Assembly: GCF_025685415.1 (NCBI RefSeq)
Contig: NZ_JAGSYB010000001.1
Location: forward strand, 2,108,001-2,172,000
Source of the DNA: Terriglobus aquaticus
GTDB taxonomy: Bacteria; Acidobacteriota; Terriglobia; Terriglobales; Acidobacteriaceae
DNA: 64,000 nucleotides
Reading direction: 5' to 3'
The notes beneath the pieces were generated by a model. That model did no database searches, had not been told where the DNA came from, and saw only the letters and a list, made by a program, of their open reading frames with translations. Numbering within the stretch: position 1 is the stretch's first letter; every line of letters begins with the position of its first letter. Shown here piece after piece: positions 43,911-52,606 of this stretch. Both the position numbers and the translations under genes were made by a program.

Positions 43911-45584
43911 CTACTTCGTCCCTTGGCTCCGCTTGCGCGCGGCTTCGAACTCGTCTCCGGGCTGCCAGGCGACGCTGCCCTGCTGCTGCATGACCAGCCA
44001 GCCCAGTTCAAAGCCGAAGCGGGCCATGCGGGCGTTGCCGCGGAAGTCCATGGAGTCTTCGTACTTGTCGGCGGGCGTGTGGTAGCGCTCGGCGGTGTAC
44101 TGCTCGGCCTGCTGCCTGCCCCAGGCGTCGTCGTGGTCGCGGAACATCGTGCCCTCGCCGATGCTGAAGGCGGGCACGCCCACGCGCGCCAGCGAGAAGT
44201 GATCCGAACGATAGTAGTGGCCGGCCATCGGGAACTTGTCCGGCTCCAGTTGCAGGCCTTCCTTCGCAGCCAGCGCCTCCACCAGCGGATACACGGTGGT
44301 GCGTTCGGCGCCGTGCACCTCGGCGCTACGCACGTCGCCCACGGGCAGCAGGGCGTCGTAGTTCAGGTCAAGCTGGATGTCCCGCGCGGGCACGGGCGGA
44401 TGTTCGCCCAGGTACTGCGATCCGAGCAGCCCCTGCTCCTCTGCCGTGACACAGGCGAAGTAGACGTCGTGCGGCGGCGTGGCTTTCTTTTCCGCGAAGG
44501 CGCGGGCAAGTTCCAGCACGATCGCCGTACCGGTGGCGTTGTCGTTAGCGCCGTGGAAGACCGGGTCGCCCTGACGCGAGCGGTCGATGCCGAAGTGGTC
44601 CCAGTGGCCGGTGTAGAGCACCGCACCGCTGCCGGGCTTTGCGCCAGCCAGCTTGCCGACCACGTTGGCCGAGTCGTACTCGCGCACCTTGCTGACGATG
44701 TGCGCCTCGAGCTTGACCGGCAGCGGCATCGCCTTGAAGCCGCGCTGATTGCTGGCGTCGATGGCCTGATCAGCGGTCATGCCGATGCTGGCCAGCAACT
44801 TGTCTGCCTCGGACTGCTGAATCCAACTTGCCGCGGTCAGGCGCGCGTTCGGGTCGCCGCGCAAGTAGCTGTGCTCGCCCGACCACGAGTTCTGCACTAC
44901 CTGCCACGGATAGCTGGCCAGGTCGGTCCGATGGATGATGAGCGCGCCAACAGCGCCGTGGCGGCCTGCCTCTTCGAACTTGTAGGTCCAGCGGCCGTAG
45001 TAGGTGAGCGCCTCGCCCTTGAAGAACTTCACATCGGTCGACGGTGGTTCGTTGACCACGATCAGCACCACTTTGCCGCGCACGTCGACACCGGCGTAGT
45101 CGTCCCAGCCGTACTCCGGCGCGACGATGCCGTGGCCGACAAAGACGATGGGCGCATCGACCTGTGCCGTGGGCATGTGACGCTGGTTGTTCACCACGAA
45201 GTCAGAGCCAAAGGTGAGGTCGGTCGGCGTGGTGGTTTTCGATCCCGACTGCGGCACAAAGCGGAAGTGCGTCTCCGCCGCGACCGGCGTCACGCCGACC
45301 AGTGGCACCGCCTGCACAAACGTGCCGTGATCGCCCGCGGGTTGCAGGCCGTACTTCTTGAACTGCTCCACGAGGTATGCGGTGGTCTTTTCGCCGCCGG
45401 GCTGACCGGGGCCGCGGCCCTCGTAGGCGTCGCTGCTGATCAGCTTAACGGTGGCGCGCAGATGTTCGGGATCGATGCTGTTGGCCTCGGCCTGTGCGGC
45501 TGGCAGCAGCGTGCTCTGTTGCGCGGAGACAGTGGCGCACATGGCGAGCGACGAAACGAGAAGAATGGCACGAACAGCGCGCAT
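43911..45584 (-). CDS. Secreted M28 family zinc peptidase with PA domain
   Basis: 557 residues. A signal peptide (about 1-22, 'AILLVSSLAMCATVSAQ') is followed by a domain split by a protease-associated insert (about 130-260) and the M28 catalytic core: 'YTGHWDHFGIDRS' (zinc His and Asp), 'GANDNATGTAIVLELARAF', 'VTAEEQGLLGSQYL' (catalytic Glu-Glu) and 'YRSDHFSLARVGVPAFSIG' (His). It is an aminopeptidase or carboxypeptidase exported to the periplasm. ATG 45584 starts the signal peptide and has GAGGG about 10 nt upstream. Confidence 0.9.
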   Translation of the reverse strand: MRAVRAILLVSSLAMCATVSAQQSTLLPAAQAEANSIDPEHLRATVKLISSDAYEGRGPGQPGGEKTTAYLVEQFKKYGLQPAGDHGTFVQAVPLVGVTPVAAETHFRFVPQSGSKTTTPTDLTFGSDFVVNNQRHMPTAQVDAPIVFVGHGIVAPEYGWDDYAGVDVRGKVVLIVVNEPPSTDVKFFKGEALTYYGRWTYKFEEAGRHGAVGALIIHRTDLASYPWQVVQNSWSGEHSYLRGDPNARLTAASWIQQSEADKLLASIGMTADQAIDASNQRGFKAMPLPVKLEAHIVSKVREYDSANVVGKLAGAKPGSGAVLYTGHWDHFGIDRSRQGDPVFHGANDNATGTAIVLELARAFAEKKATPPHDVYFACVTAEEQGLLGSQYLGEHPPVPARDIQLDLNYDALLPVGDVRSAEVHGAERTTVYPLVEALAAKEGLQLEPDKFPMAGHYYRSDHFSLARVGVPAFSIGEGTMFRDHDDAWGRQQAEQYTAERYHTPADKYEDSMDFRGNARMARFGFELGWLVMQQQGSVAWQPGDEFEAARKRSQGTK

Positions 45585-45647
45585 GCGATGGACCCTCGGA
45601 ACGAAGTGCGAAGACACACCGAGTGTACGGCAGCGCGGACGATTGCC

Positions 45648-46403
45648 TTAGCGCAGGGACGTGGCGAACGGCCGGATCGTCCACGCCTGCATGTGCACCT
45701 CCGCCGCGTAGTGCAGCACCGGCGGGCGGTCTGGCAGCGTGAATCCGAACGCGCCTGGGAGGCCGTTGTGCTGGAACTCCGCTTCGGCGTTTTCCAGTTG
45801 CCATGGCAGGTGGTGGATCTCGCCAGCCCAGACCCGGCCCAGGTAGCGGTTGAAGAAGGCGTAGCGCCCGGTGAGGAAGCGGCGCAGGTCGTCTTGTGGG
45901 CTCTCGGTGCCCAGCGAACGATAGCTGGCGGCGAACTCAGCGGGACGGCTGAGCAGGCGACGCGACGTGTAATGCGTGGTGCTGCCCTGCTGCTGCATGC
46001 GCATGCGTGCCCAGAAGTACGGCAGGCCAAATGCCACGCGCGCACCGGTCACCGCCAGCAGCGATCCCGCGTCGAGCGAAAAGAAATACACGCCGGCGCG
46101 GCCGTCGGGCGCGAGGACGTAGGTGCGCAAATTGAGTTCTGGAAAGGCCCGCGCCGTGGGAACGCCCAGGGCGTGCTCACCGATGGTCCGGAAGCGCACC
46201 TGATCCATGAGGAACGGAACGACACCGAGCCAGGCCCAGCCGTCGAACGTGTCGACTCGCAAACCGCGCGGCAGCCGCTGTTGCACTGCCTCGGCCGGAA
46301 CGGGCCAGTGCGCGAAGAGCAGACGCGACCAGCGCTGGCGCAAACGCCACGGCCGCTGCGGCATGGGCCAGGGCCGGTGCGCGGTGTGTACCGATGAGTC
46401 CAC
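45648..46403 (-). CDS. DUF2071 (YqjF-like) protein
   Basis: 251 residues of the DUF2071 family: 'RPWRLRQRWSRLLFAHWPVP' near the N-terminus, 'FDGWAWLGVVPFLM', 'ELNLRTYVLAPDGRAGVYFF' and 'VAFGLPYFWARM'. Function is unknown; the fold resembles acetoacetate decarboxylase. GTG 46403 is chosen because it keeps the conserved 'HTAHRPWPMPQRPW' start of homologues; ATG 46364 would remove part of it. It follows the VOC gene by 50 nt on the same strand. Confidence 0.75.
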   Translation of the reverse strand: MDSSVHTAHRPWPMPQRPWRLRQRWSRLLFAHWPVPAEAVQQRLPRGLRVDTFDGWAWLGVVPFLMDQVRFRTIGEHALGVPTARAFPELNLRTYVLAPDGRAGVYFFSLDAGSLLAVTGARVAFGLPYFWARMRMQQQGSTTHYTSRRLLSRPAEFAASYRSLGTESPQDDLRRFLTGRYAFFNRYLGRVWAGEIHHLPWQLENAEAEFQHNGLPGAFGFTLPDRPPVLHYAAEVHMQAWTIRPFATSLR

Positions 46404-46453
46404 GCCTGTACAGATGCCAGGATTCAACCGCACTGTTGCGAGCGGCGCGCCGG

Positions 46454-46819
46454 TTACCGACTCGATAGCACGAAGCGGTTTCCGTCTCCGTCCAGGAAAA
46501 TGGCCGACGTACCCCACTGCTCTTGCTTCGGCTCCTGCTCGAACTGCACGCCCTTGCCCTTCAGGATGGCCGCGGTTGCGCGGACGTCGTCACACCATAG
46601 CGACATGGGTTGAAAGCTGCCGATGCGGTCCTCGTGACCCGGCGGCGTAAACAGGACGAGACCCGTTTCGGCGCCACTGAAGGCGAGTTCGATCCACCGC
46701 TGCGTGGGACTGAACGCCTGGTCGGTCTGCACGCGCATGCCTAGCTTTTCCGTGTAGAAGTGCAAAGCCCTGTCCTGGTCAAGCACCGGGATGCTCACAA
46801 ACTTGATGCCTCGAATCAT
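46454..46819 (-). CDS. VOC family (glyoxalase/bleomycin-resistance fold) protein
   Basis: 121 residues: 'IKFVSIPVLDQDRALHFYTE', 'FTPPGHEDRIGSFQPMSLWC' and 'TSAIFLDGDGNRFVLSSR' give the two beta-alpha-beta-beta-beta modules. Metal ligand positions resemble those of dioxygenase- or glyoxalase-like members, but the substrate is unknown. ATG 46819 has AGGAGAA 8 nt upstream, which decides it over a longer ORF. Confidence 0.82.
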   Translation of the reverse strand: MIRGIKFVSIPVLDQDRALHFYTEKLGMRVQTDQAFSPTQRWIELAFSGAETGLVLFTPPGHEDRIGSFQPMSLWCDDVRATAAILKGKGVQFEQEPKQEQWGTSAIFLDGDGNRFVLSSR

Positions 46820-46882
46820 GCTGTCTTCTCCTGCCTGCGAGGATGGCACCCGCGCCCGGACAACACAATGTGCTACTCCGTC

Positions 46883-46903
46883 CTATACCATTCAACGGTA
46901 TAG
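46883..46903. promoter_or_regulatory. CTATACC-N7-GGTATAG palindrome touching the HTH gene start
   Basis: Perfect 7-nt arms (46883-46889 and 46897-46903) end directly before ATG 46904, with TATACC as a possible -10 within it. Its position suggests binding by a dimeric regulator, possibly the encoded HTH protein acting on its own gene and on the divergent VOC gene. Confidence 0.55.
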
Positions 46904-47218
46904 ATGGGCGATCTGAAGATCGACGAATACGTGCATAGCGTGCTGCTGCGAGATCTGGTGGGGCACGACCACCGGCCTGCCGCTTTCCTCACTTATCTGT
47001 GGCTGACCTTAGAGGAGCAGCGCCGCGGAGACTCTGTGGCGATCAGCTATGCCAGCCTTGCGGAAGAGCTTGGGATCTCGCGATCGGCGGCGCAAACCGC
47101 AATCGCCTGGCTGCTGCAGCGCAAACTGCTCACTGTGCAACGCGAGCACATTACCGCGACGCCGGTGTACACGACGCATCAGCCGTGGTCCCGGCTGCGC
47201 CGGGACCGTTCGATCTAA
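46904..47218 (+). CDS. Winged-helix DNA-binding protein
   Basis: 104 residues. A helix-turn-helix is visible in 'SYASLAEELGISRSAAQTAI' (about 48-67), followed by the wing 'LLQRKLLTVQREHITATPVY'. The N-terminal 'FLTYLWLTLEEQRRG' helix resembles that of MarR-like or replication-initiator-type winged helices. Probably a transcription regulator; the palindrome abutting its ATG supports autoregulation. It is convergent with the DUF1080 gene, 16 nt apart. Confidence 0.75.
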   Translation: MGDLKIDEYVHSVLLRDLVGHDHRPAAFLTYLWLTLEEQRRGDSVAISYASLAEELGISRSAAQTAIAWLLQRKLLTVQREHITATPVYTTHQPWSRLRRDRSI

Positions 47219-47234
47219 CACTTGCTGTACCGGA

Positions 47235-47972
47235 CTACTGCGCCGGAAGCTCGCGGATGCGGATGTTCCGGAAGTGCACGGTATCGCCGTGGTCCTGCAG
47301 CAGGATGTGACCGTTGGGAGCATCCGCAAAGCCAGAGAAGTGGGTGAACTTGCTTTGCGTGAAGGCCGCCTTGAAGTCCTGCGAGGCGCGATCGTACTGC
47401 AGCACCTTTACGCCGTTCAACCAGTGTTCGCCGTGATTGCCGCGAACCACGATGCGCGCGGTGTTCCAGACGCCGGGGCCGCGGTAGGCGCCCGCCGTGT
47501 GCGACGGCAGAATGTCATAGAGCGATGCCGTCCTACGGTCGCCGTCATGGCCCAGCTTCGCGTCGGGGTGCTTGTCGTCGTCCAGGATCTGGTATTCGAA
47601 ACCGAGCTGGTGATCGTGCGCCGCCGCATTCACCTGGTCGTTGACGAAGTACTTAATGCCGCTATTGCCGCCGGGCTCGATGTTGAAGTCCGCGAGGAGC
47701 TCGAAGTTGGTGAAGGTGCGGTCGGTCACAACGTCGCCCTGGTGGTGCGCGCTCTTCTGCAGCGTCAGGACGCCGTCCTGGATGAGCACGCCGGTGACCG
47801 GCTCTCCCGTCGCGGCGACATGCCAGCCGTTCATGTCTTTGCCGTCGAACAACAGTTGCCATCCGGCCTTCTGCTGCGCGGGAGTCAGTTGGTTCTCCTG
47901 TGCCATGGACGGTGCCAGAGCGGAGCTGGCAGTGAGGAAGGCGATGACGACTGCTTGTGAGAAAAGTCTCAT
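47235..47972 (-). CDS. Secreted DUF1080 (3-keto-disaccharide hydrolase family) protein
   Basis: 245 residues with a signal peptide (about 1-24, 'VVIAFLTASSALAPSMAQ') and a jelly-roll DUF1080 domain ('GWQLLFDGKDMNGWHV', 'DFNIEPGGNSGIKYFV', 'GVWNTARIVVRGNHGEHWLN'). Some members hydrolyse 3-keto-glucosides, and the domain is expanded in Acidobacteria, Planctomycetes and Bacteroidetes. The natural substrate is not known here. TATGCT 8 nt upstream of ATG 47972 gives a 2-nt leader. It is divergent from thyX. Confidence 0.83.
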   Translation of the reverse strand: MRLFSQAVVIAFLTASSALAPSMAQENQLTPAQQKAGWQLLFDGKDMNGWHVAATGEPVTGVLIQDGVLTLQKSAHHQGDVVTDRTFTNFELLADFNIEPGGNSGIKYFVNDQVNAAAHDHQLGFEYQILDDDKHPDAKLGHDGDRRTASLYDILPSHTAGAYRGPGVWNTARIVVRGNHGEHWLNGVKVLQYDRASQDFKAAFTQSKFTHFSGFADAPNGHILLQDHGDTVHFRNIRIRELPAQ

Positions 47973-47994
47973 GCCGGATCAGCATACGCCGCGC

Positions 47995-48007
47995 TATCCT
48001 TGGGTGC
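47995..48007 (+). promoter_or_regulatory. -10 box placing +1 next to the thyX ATG
   Basis: TATCCT (47995-48000), 7 nt, ATG 48008; predicted leader of 0-1 nt. It is the same hexamer as before ygfZ. Confidence 0.5.
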
Positions 48008-49723
48008 ATGCCCGACAACCTGCCTGACGTCCCGGCCAGCGGGAGCCCCGCAGTCACCGCCGCGACCGAGGTGTACGCCATTCACGGCGCCGATCCGGAG
48101 GTGCTGGCGTATGCGATGGCGAAGTATTCGCGCAGTGCCCTGACCCTGCGTGAATCGCTGAAAGAGATCAGCGCGCAACGCGCCGAGCAGTTCCTGAACA
48201 CGTTCTATTTCCAGTACGGTCACCGCTCCATCGCCGACCTGGCGCACGTTGCCTTTGCCGTGGAGCGGCTGAGCCTCCTGGCTGCGATCGCCCTAGTCGA
48301 CGAGCCGCGCTGGGATGGGCAGGAGCGCTCCACGCGCTACCAGGACTTCCGCAAGTCCGGCTACTACACGCCTCGGCTCGACGACTCGGCGAAGGCGGAG
48401 CTGTACCGCTCGACCATCACGCACCTGTTCGACAGCTACCAGGCTGTGGGCGAAGGCATGCTGCAGGAGCTGAAGCAGCACACACCGCGGCCCTCGACCA
48501 TGGACGAGGCAGCGTATACGCGCACCTTGCGGGCCCGCGCCTTTGACATGGCGCGCTACCTGTTGCCGCTGGCGACGAATACGTCGCTGGGCCAGATCAC
48601 CAACGCGCGCACGCTGGAGCAACAGATCGCCCGCCTGCTGGGCAGCGAGTACGGCGAGATACGCGAGCTGGGCGAGCGGCTTCGCGAGGCCGCCAGCGGT
48701 TCCGCCTGGAACCCGACGGGCGACACGAGGGAGGTGAAGGTTGCGCCGACCCTGGTGAAGTACACGGCACCGAGTAACTTCGCAGCGCAAAGCAAGCTGG
48801 CACTCACCGAGGCCGCGCGATCTCTGATGGGGGACGCGCCCATTGCGGCGATGCCGGCTGAGTCTCCCAACGTGGAGCTGATCGTAACGCCGCCCGGCGA
48901 GCGGCTCTCACTGGAAATCGACCTTGCAACGTCCCTGCTGTATCCGCACACGCATTACCGCTACGCGCAGTTGCGGGAAGCGGTGCGCAGCCTGCCGGAG
49001 CAGCGCATCCTGGAGCTCGTGTCGCTCGGCACCGTGCACCGCGGCCGGCATGACGAGTTGCCGCGCGCCTTTGCCGCGGCGAACGGTTTGCGTTTCGACA
49101 TCCTGATGGATGTGGGCGGCTTCCGCGACATGCACCGGCACCGCCGCTGCGTGCAGTTGCTGCAGGACTACACGTCTGCGCACGGCTTCGATACGCCAGA
49201 CTTCCCGGGTCAGCCGCCCGTCAGCGGGTCGGCGGTGGCGGCGGTATTTGCGGAAGGTATGGAATCGGCCATGCACGCGTACGCCCGGCTGGGGGGAGCC
49301 ACTGTGCCGGACACGGTGGCCACCGCTTCTGCGGAGGGCTCGAAGCTGCAAGCGCACTCGGCGGCTGCTGTTCCCGTCCCGGAGTTCCGCGCGAATGGCT
49401 CCCTGGGCATGACGTGGGGCAAACCCCTGGCATCGCCGGCCGACGGTCTCGACTTCCCCACCGACCCGAAACCGACGACTGTAGCCGCAAACCCGGACGC
49501 AGCCTATGTGCTGCCGCTGGCCACGCGCTGCCGCTCGCTGTTCGCCATGGACTTTGCGCAGGCGGTGTACATCAGCGAACTGCGCTCCACGCCGGCCGGC
49601 CATTGGAGCTATCGCAACGTCGCCTGGCAGATGTTTCAGGCGGTGCAGCGGCAGTATCCGGGGCTGGCGGAACACTTCCGCATCCGCGATCCACACGAGC
49701 CGGTGGACCTGCTGCAGCGGTAG
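48008..49723 (+). CDS. thyX: Two-domain FAD-dependent thymidylate synthase-like protein (ThyX)
   Basis: 571 residues, over twice the usual ThyX length (about 220-250). Two ThyX-like halves are recognised. The first has 'FQYGHRSIADLAHVAFAVER' and 'DEPRWDGQERSTRYQDF' (about 75-120), keeping the E-x-S-x-R part but with VDE in place of RHR. The second has 'RDMHRHRRCVQLLQDYT' (about 375-391), keeping RHR but lacking the E-x-S-x-R part. ThyX methylates dUMP with methylene-THF and FAD. Long two-domain ThyX proteins are, to my recollection, known in some phyla, Chlamydiae included. No thyA is in the window. ATG 48008 has a leaderless-type -10. Confidence 0.8.
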   Translation: MPDNLPDVPASGSPAVTAATEVYAIHGADPEVLAYAMAKYSRSALTLRESLKEISAQRAEQFLNTFYFQYGHRSIADLAHVAFAVERLSLLAAIALVDEPRWDGQERSTRYQDFRKSGYYTPRLDDSAKAELYRSTITHLFDSYQAVGEGMLQELKQHTPRPSTMDEAAYTRTLRARAFDMARYLLPLATNTSLGQITNARTLEQQIARLLGSEYGEIRELGERLREAASGSAWNPTGDTREVKVAPTLVKYTAPSNFAAQSKLALTEAARSLMGDAPIAAMPAESPNVELIVTPPGERLSLEIDLATSLLYPHTHYRYAQLREAVRSLPEQRILELVSLGTVHRGRHDELPRAFAAANGLRFDILMDVGGFRDMHRHRRCVQLLQDYTSAHGFDTPDFPGQPPVSGSAVAAVFAEGMESAMHAYARLGGATVPDTVATASAEGSKLQAHSAAAVPVPEFRANGSLGMTWGKPLASPADGLDFPTDPKPTTVAANPDAAYVLPLATRCRSLFAMDFAQAVYISELRSTPAGHWSYRNVAWQMFQAVQRQYPGLAEHFRIRDPHEPVDLLQR

Positions 49724-49748
49724 GCTGGCGGCAGGAAATGCCGCAAAG

Positions 49749-49760
49749 ATGGTGCACCAT
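49749..49760. promoter_or_regulatory. 12-nt perfect palindrome upstream of recA
   Basis: ATGGTGCACCAT is fully self-complementary and lies 16 nt before the proposed recA -35. It is a candidate operator, possibly for LexA, but I do not recognise it as an established SOS box of this phylum. Confidence 0.4.
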
Positions 49761-49775
49761 TGCTTCGCTTTTTCT

Positions 49776-49805
49776 TTGCTCTACTCCTGTTTCGGGTGCT
49801 ACGAT
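49776..49805 (+). promoter_or_regulatory. recA promoter
   Basis: TTGCTC (49776-49781), 18 nt, TACGAT (49800-49805). The leader of about 23 nt contains GAGGG (49820-49824) as ribosome site. Confidence 0.5.
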
Positions 49806-49834
49806 TTTCTTAGGATTGCGAGGGTTGTAACGGC

Positions 49835-50914
49835 ATGGCAGACGATCGCGGCAGAGCCATAGAGCTGGCGCTGGCCGGCATTGAAAAGCAGTTTGGCAAA
49901 GGTTCCATCATGAAGCTGGGGGCGAAGGACGCCATCGTTCCCATCTCCGTGATCTCCACCGGTTCCATCAGCTTCGACGCGGCGCTTGGCGTGGGCGGAG
50001 TTCCCCGCGGCCGCGTAGTTGAGATCTACGGCCCGGAATCATCCGGTAAGACGACCATCACGCTGCAGATCGTGGCGGAAGCGCAGAAGCAGGGCGGTAT
50101 CTGCGCGTTTGTGGACGCCGAGCACGCGCTGGACCCCGTCTACGCGCGCAAGCTGGGCGTGGACACGGACAACCTGCTGATTTCGCAACCGGACTACGGC
50201 GAGCAGGCGTTGGAGATCACCGAGGCGCTGGTCCGCTCCGGCGCGATCGACGTTCTCGTCGTCGACTCGGTCGCGGCGCTCGTCCCCAAGGCCGAACTCG
50301 ACGGCGAAATGGGCGACTCGCACGTGGGTCTGCAGGCTCGTCTCATGTCGCAGGCACTGCGTAAGCTGACCGGTACAGTCTCAAAGTCGCGCACCTGCCT
50401 CATCTTCATCAACCAGATCCGCGAAAAGATCGGCGTCATGTTCGGCAACCCCGAAACGACGACCGGTGGCCGCGCTCTGAAGTTCTACTCGTCGGTGCGC
50501 GTGGACATCCGCCGCATCGGTGCGGTGAAGGAAGGCGACGTGGTCGTGGGATCGCGCACCAAGACCAAGATCGTGAAGAACAAGGTCGCCGCTCCGTTCC
50601 GTGAGGCTGAGTTTGACATCCTGTATGGCGAAGGCATCAGCCGCGAGGGCGACGTGCTCGACCTGGCGGTGCTGCACAACATCGTGGACAAGAGCGGCGC
50701 GTGGTACAGCTACGCGGGCGAGCGCATCGGACAGGGTCGTGAGAACGTCCGCAACTTCCTGAAGACCAACAAGGACGTCTTCGGCCGCATGGACGCGGAA
50801 CTGCGCGCCAAGCTGAAGATCGGTGCGGCCTCGACCGCACCGGTTCCAGATGCTCCAGCGGACGGCGAAGCCAAGGCTGTGGAAGCCGTCGGCGGACGCA
50901 AGGGTCGCGGGTAA
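49835..50914 (+). CDS. recA: Recombinase A
   Basis: 359 residues. RecA forms nucleoprotein filaments for homologous recombination and SOS signalling. Walker A '[16 protein letters not shown]' (about 69-84), the catalytic Glu in '[10 protein letters not shown]', Walker B '[20 protein letters not shown]' and the L2-region '[20 protein letters not shown]' are all intact; the Ala/Glu/Lys-rich C-terminal tail is normal. It is monocistronic with its own promoter and a very strong terminator. ATG 49835 follows GAGGG by 10 nt. Confidence 0.97.
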   Translation: MADDRGRAIELALAGIEKQFGKGSIMKLGAKDAIVPISVISTGSISFDAALGVGGVPRGRVVEIYGPESSGKTTITLQIVAEAQKQGGICAFVDAEHALDPVYARKLGVDTDNLLISQPDYGEQALEITEALVRSGAIDVLVVDSVAALVPKAELDGEMGDSHVGLQARLMSQALRKLTGTVSKSRTCLIFINQIREKIGVMFGNPETTTGGRALKFYSSVRVDIRRIGAVKEGDVVVGSRTKTKIVKNKVAAPFREAEFDILYGEGISREGDVLDLAVLHNIVDKSGAWYSYAGERIGQGRENVRNFLKTNKDVFGRMDAELRAKLKIGAASTAPVPDAPADGEAKAVEAVGGRKGRG

Positions 50915-50930
50915 GTAAACCTTTTCAAGC

Positions 50931-50958
50931 AACGGGCGAGGCTGCGGCCTCGCCCGTT
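50931..50958 (+). terminator. Strong rho-independent terminator of recA
   Basis: AACGGGCGAGGC (50931-50942) pairs over 12 bp with GCCTCGCCCGTT (50947-50958), with a TGCG loop and a TTGTTTAT tail directly after it. Confidence 0.88.
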
Positions 50959-51046
50959 TGTTTATGACCACGGCAGCCTCGCACAGAGGAGCCGCTGGCG
51001 CGATCCCGCTTCGTATACTGTTCAGCGGAAGAGAGGTATGGCACAC

Positions 51047-51793
51047 ATGGCAGGTTTCGAAGGGCGCGTTGCGCTGGTCACGGGAGCATCGCAGGGCATC
51101 GGACGCGCCGTCGCGATCGAGCTCGGACGCGCGGGTGCCACGGTCGCGCTGGCCGCACGCAACGAGAGCAAGCTGGCCGAGGTGAAATCCGAGATCGAGG
51201 CTGCAGGTGGCAAGGCCGAGAGCTTCGCGCTCGACGTTGCGAGCGAAGACTCCATCAAGTCTGTCGCCAAGGAGATCGTCGCCAGGCTCGGTGCTGTCCA
51301 CATCCTGGTCAACAACGCCGGCGTGACGAAGGACGGCCTCGTCCTGCGCATGAAGACCGCCGACTGGAATGACGTGCTGACGACAAACCTGACCGGTGCC
51401 TTTCTGCTGACGCAGGCGCTGCTGCAGCCCATGATGAAGGCTCGCTGGGGCCGCGTGATCAACATCACCTCCGTTGTGGGCGAGACCGGACAGGCCGGAC
51501 AGGCGAACTACGCCGCCAGCAAGGCCGGCATGATCGGCCTGACCAAGTCGCTGGCGCGTGAGTTCGCCAGCCGCGGCATCACCGTAAACGCCGTCGCGCC
51601 CGGCTACATCGAAACCGCGATGACCGCCGTTCTGAACGACGACCAGAAGAACGCCATGCTGAGCGTGGTGCCCCTGGGCCGCGCCGGTGCCGACGCCGAC
51701 ATCGCCGCCGCCGTGCGCTTCCTCGCCTCCGACGACGCGAGCTATATCACCGGGCACACGCTCGACGTGAACGGCGGCATGTACATGGGCTAA
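51047..51793 (+). CDS. fabG: 3-oxoacyl-[acyl-carrier-protein] reductase (SDR)
   Basis: 248 residues. 'VALVTGASQGIGRAVAIELG' (TGxxxGxG), 'ALDVASEDS', 'HILVNNAGVTKDG' (NNAG), 'RVINITSVVGE' Ser, the catalytic 'YAASKAGMIG' (YxxxK) and 'AVAPGYIETAMT' (PGxxxT) are the classical FabG set; 'TGHTLDVNGGMYM' is the usual C-terminus. It reduces 3-oxoacyl-ACP with NADPH in fatty acid synthesis. ATG 51047 is favoured over 51038 because GAGAGG (51031-51036) is 10 nt away from it. TATACT at 51014-51019 is a good -10. Confidence 0.9.
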   Translation: MAGFEGRVALVTGASQGIGRAVAIELGRAGATVALAARNESKLAEVKSEIEAAGGKAESFALDVASEDSIKSVAKEIVARLGAVHILVNNAGVTKDGLVLRMKTADWNDVLTTNLTGAFLLTQALLQPMMKARWGRVINITSVVGETGQAGQANYAASKAGMIGLTKSLAREFASRGITVNAVAPGYIETAMTAVLNDDQKNAMLSVVPLGRAGADADIAAAVRFLASDDASYITGHTLDVNGGMYMG

Positions 51794-51818
51794 GTGCCCT
51801 CGATCGCACGAGGCCAAC

Positions 51819-51844
51819 GACGCCCGCCTGCTACGGCGGGCGTT
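51819..51844 (+). terminator. Hairpin after fabG
   Basis: ACGCCCGCC (51820-51828) pairs with GGCGGGCGT (51835-51843) with a 6-nt loop. The U-tract is poor, so termination efficiency is uncertain. Confidence 0.55.
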
Positions 51845-51898
51845 GCGCGTTACAACGAGCGCAGCAGCCGGGCACTCCTACCTTTCAGGAGCCTGCTC

Positions 51899-52606
51899 GT
51901 GCTGAACACCTTCGCCATTGTGTCCATTGTCATCGCCGTGATTTGCGCGATCACCATCGCAGCAGACGAGTTCCGGCGGCCGCAGAAGATGGGCGTGATG
52001 AACGTGGTCTGGCCCGTCACCGCGCTCTACTTCAGCGTCTTCGCCGCTTGGGCGTACTTCCGCTTTGGTCGCGCCAAGCCGAAGAGCGAACCCATGCCGA
52101 TGCAAATGGGTAGCAGGCAAGGCGATGGCATGTCGGAGGCAAAGCAACCGCCCGATCCGAACTGGACGCAGGTCGCCACCGGCACCAGCCATTGCGGCGC
52201 CGGTTGCATGCTGGCAGATCTCGTCTCAGAGTTCGGCATCGCCGCCGCAGGGATCACGCTCTTTGGATCGATGCTGTGGGCGGAGTACGCGATCGACTTC
52301 GCGGCCGCCTGGGCGCTTGGCATCGTCTTTCAGTACTTCGCCCTGCGCCCCATGCGGCACGACCTGAGCGCAGGCGGCGTGATCCTGGCCGCCATCAAGG
52401 CCGACACGCTCTCAATCCTCTGCTTCCAGGTCGGCATGTACGCGTGGATGGCGCTGACCTACTTCGTCTTCTTCCCTGCACCGCATATCACGCCGTTCCA
52501 GCCCGGCTACTGGCTGATGATGCAGATCGCGATGATCTTCGGCTTCCTGACCAGCTATCCGATGAATCGCTGGCTGATCCGCCACGGCCTCAAAGAAGCG
52601 ATGTAG
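51899..52606 (+). CDS. DUF4396 membrane protein
   Basis: 235 residues with about six membrane helices ('FAIVSIVIAVICAITIA', 'VVWPVTALYFSVFAAWAYF', 'EYAIDFAAAWALGIVFQYF', 'MYAWMALTYFVFF', 'MMQIAMIFGFLTSYPMN'). The motif 'TSHCGAGCMLADLVSEF' with two Cys and a His is the DUF4396 signature, possibly a metal site. Function is unknown. GTG 51899 has AGGAG (51887-51891) 7 nt upstream, which decides it over the longer ORF. Its TAG stop abuts the kdsB stop (TAGCTA). Confidence 0.78.
   Translation: MLNTFAIVSIVIAVICAITIAADEFRRPQKMGVMNVVWPVTALYFSVFAAWAYFRFGRAKPKSEPMPMQMGSRQGDGMSEAKQPPDPNWTQVATGTSHCGAGCMLADLVSEFGIAAAGITLFGSMLWAEYAIDFAAAWALGIVFQYFALRPMRHDLSAGGVILAAIKADTLSILCFQVGMYAWMALTYFVFFPAPHITPFQPGYWLMMQIAMIFGFLTSYPMNRWLIRHGLKEAM

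Noticed and set aside
43923-46397. 824-codon plus-strand frame opposite M28/DUF2071 genes
   Set aside because: Antisense shadow; M28 and DUF2071 motifs are on the minus strand.
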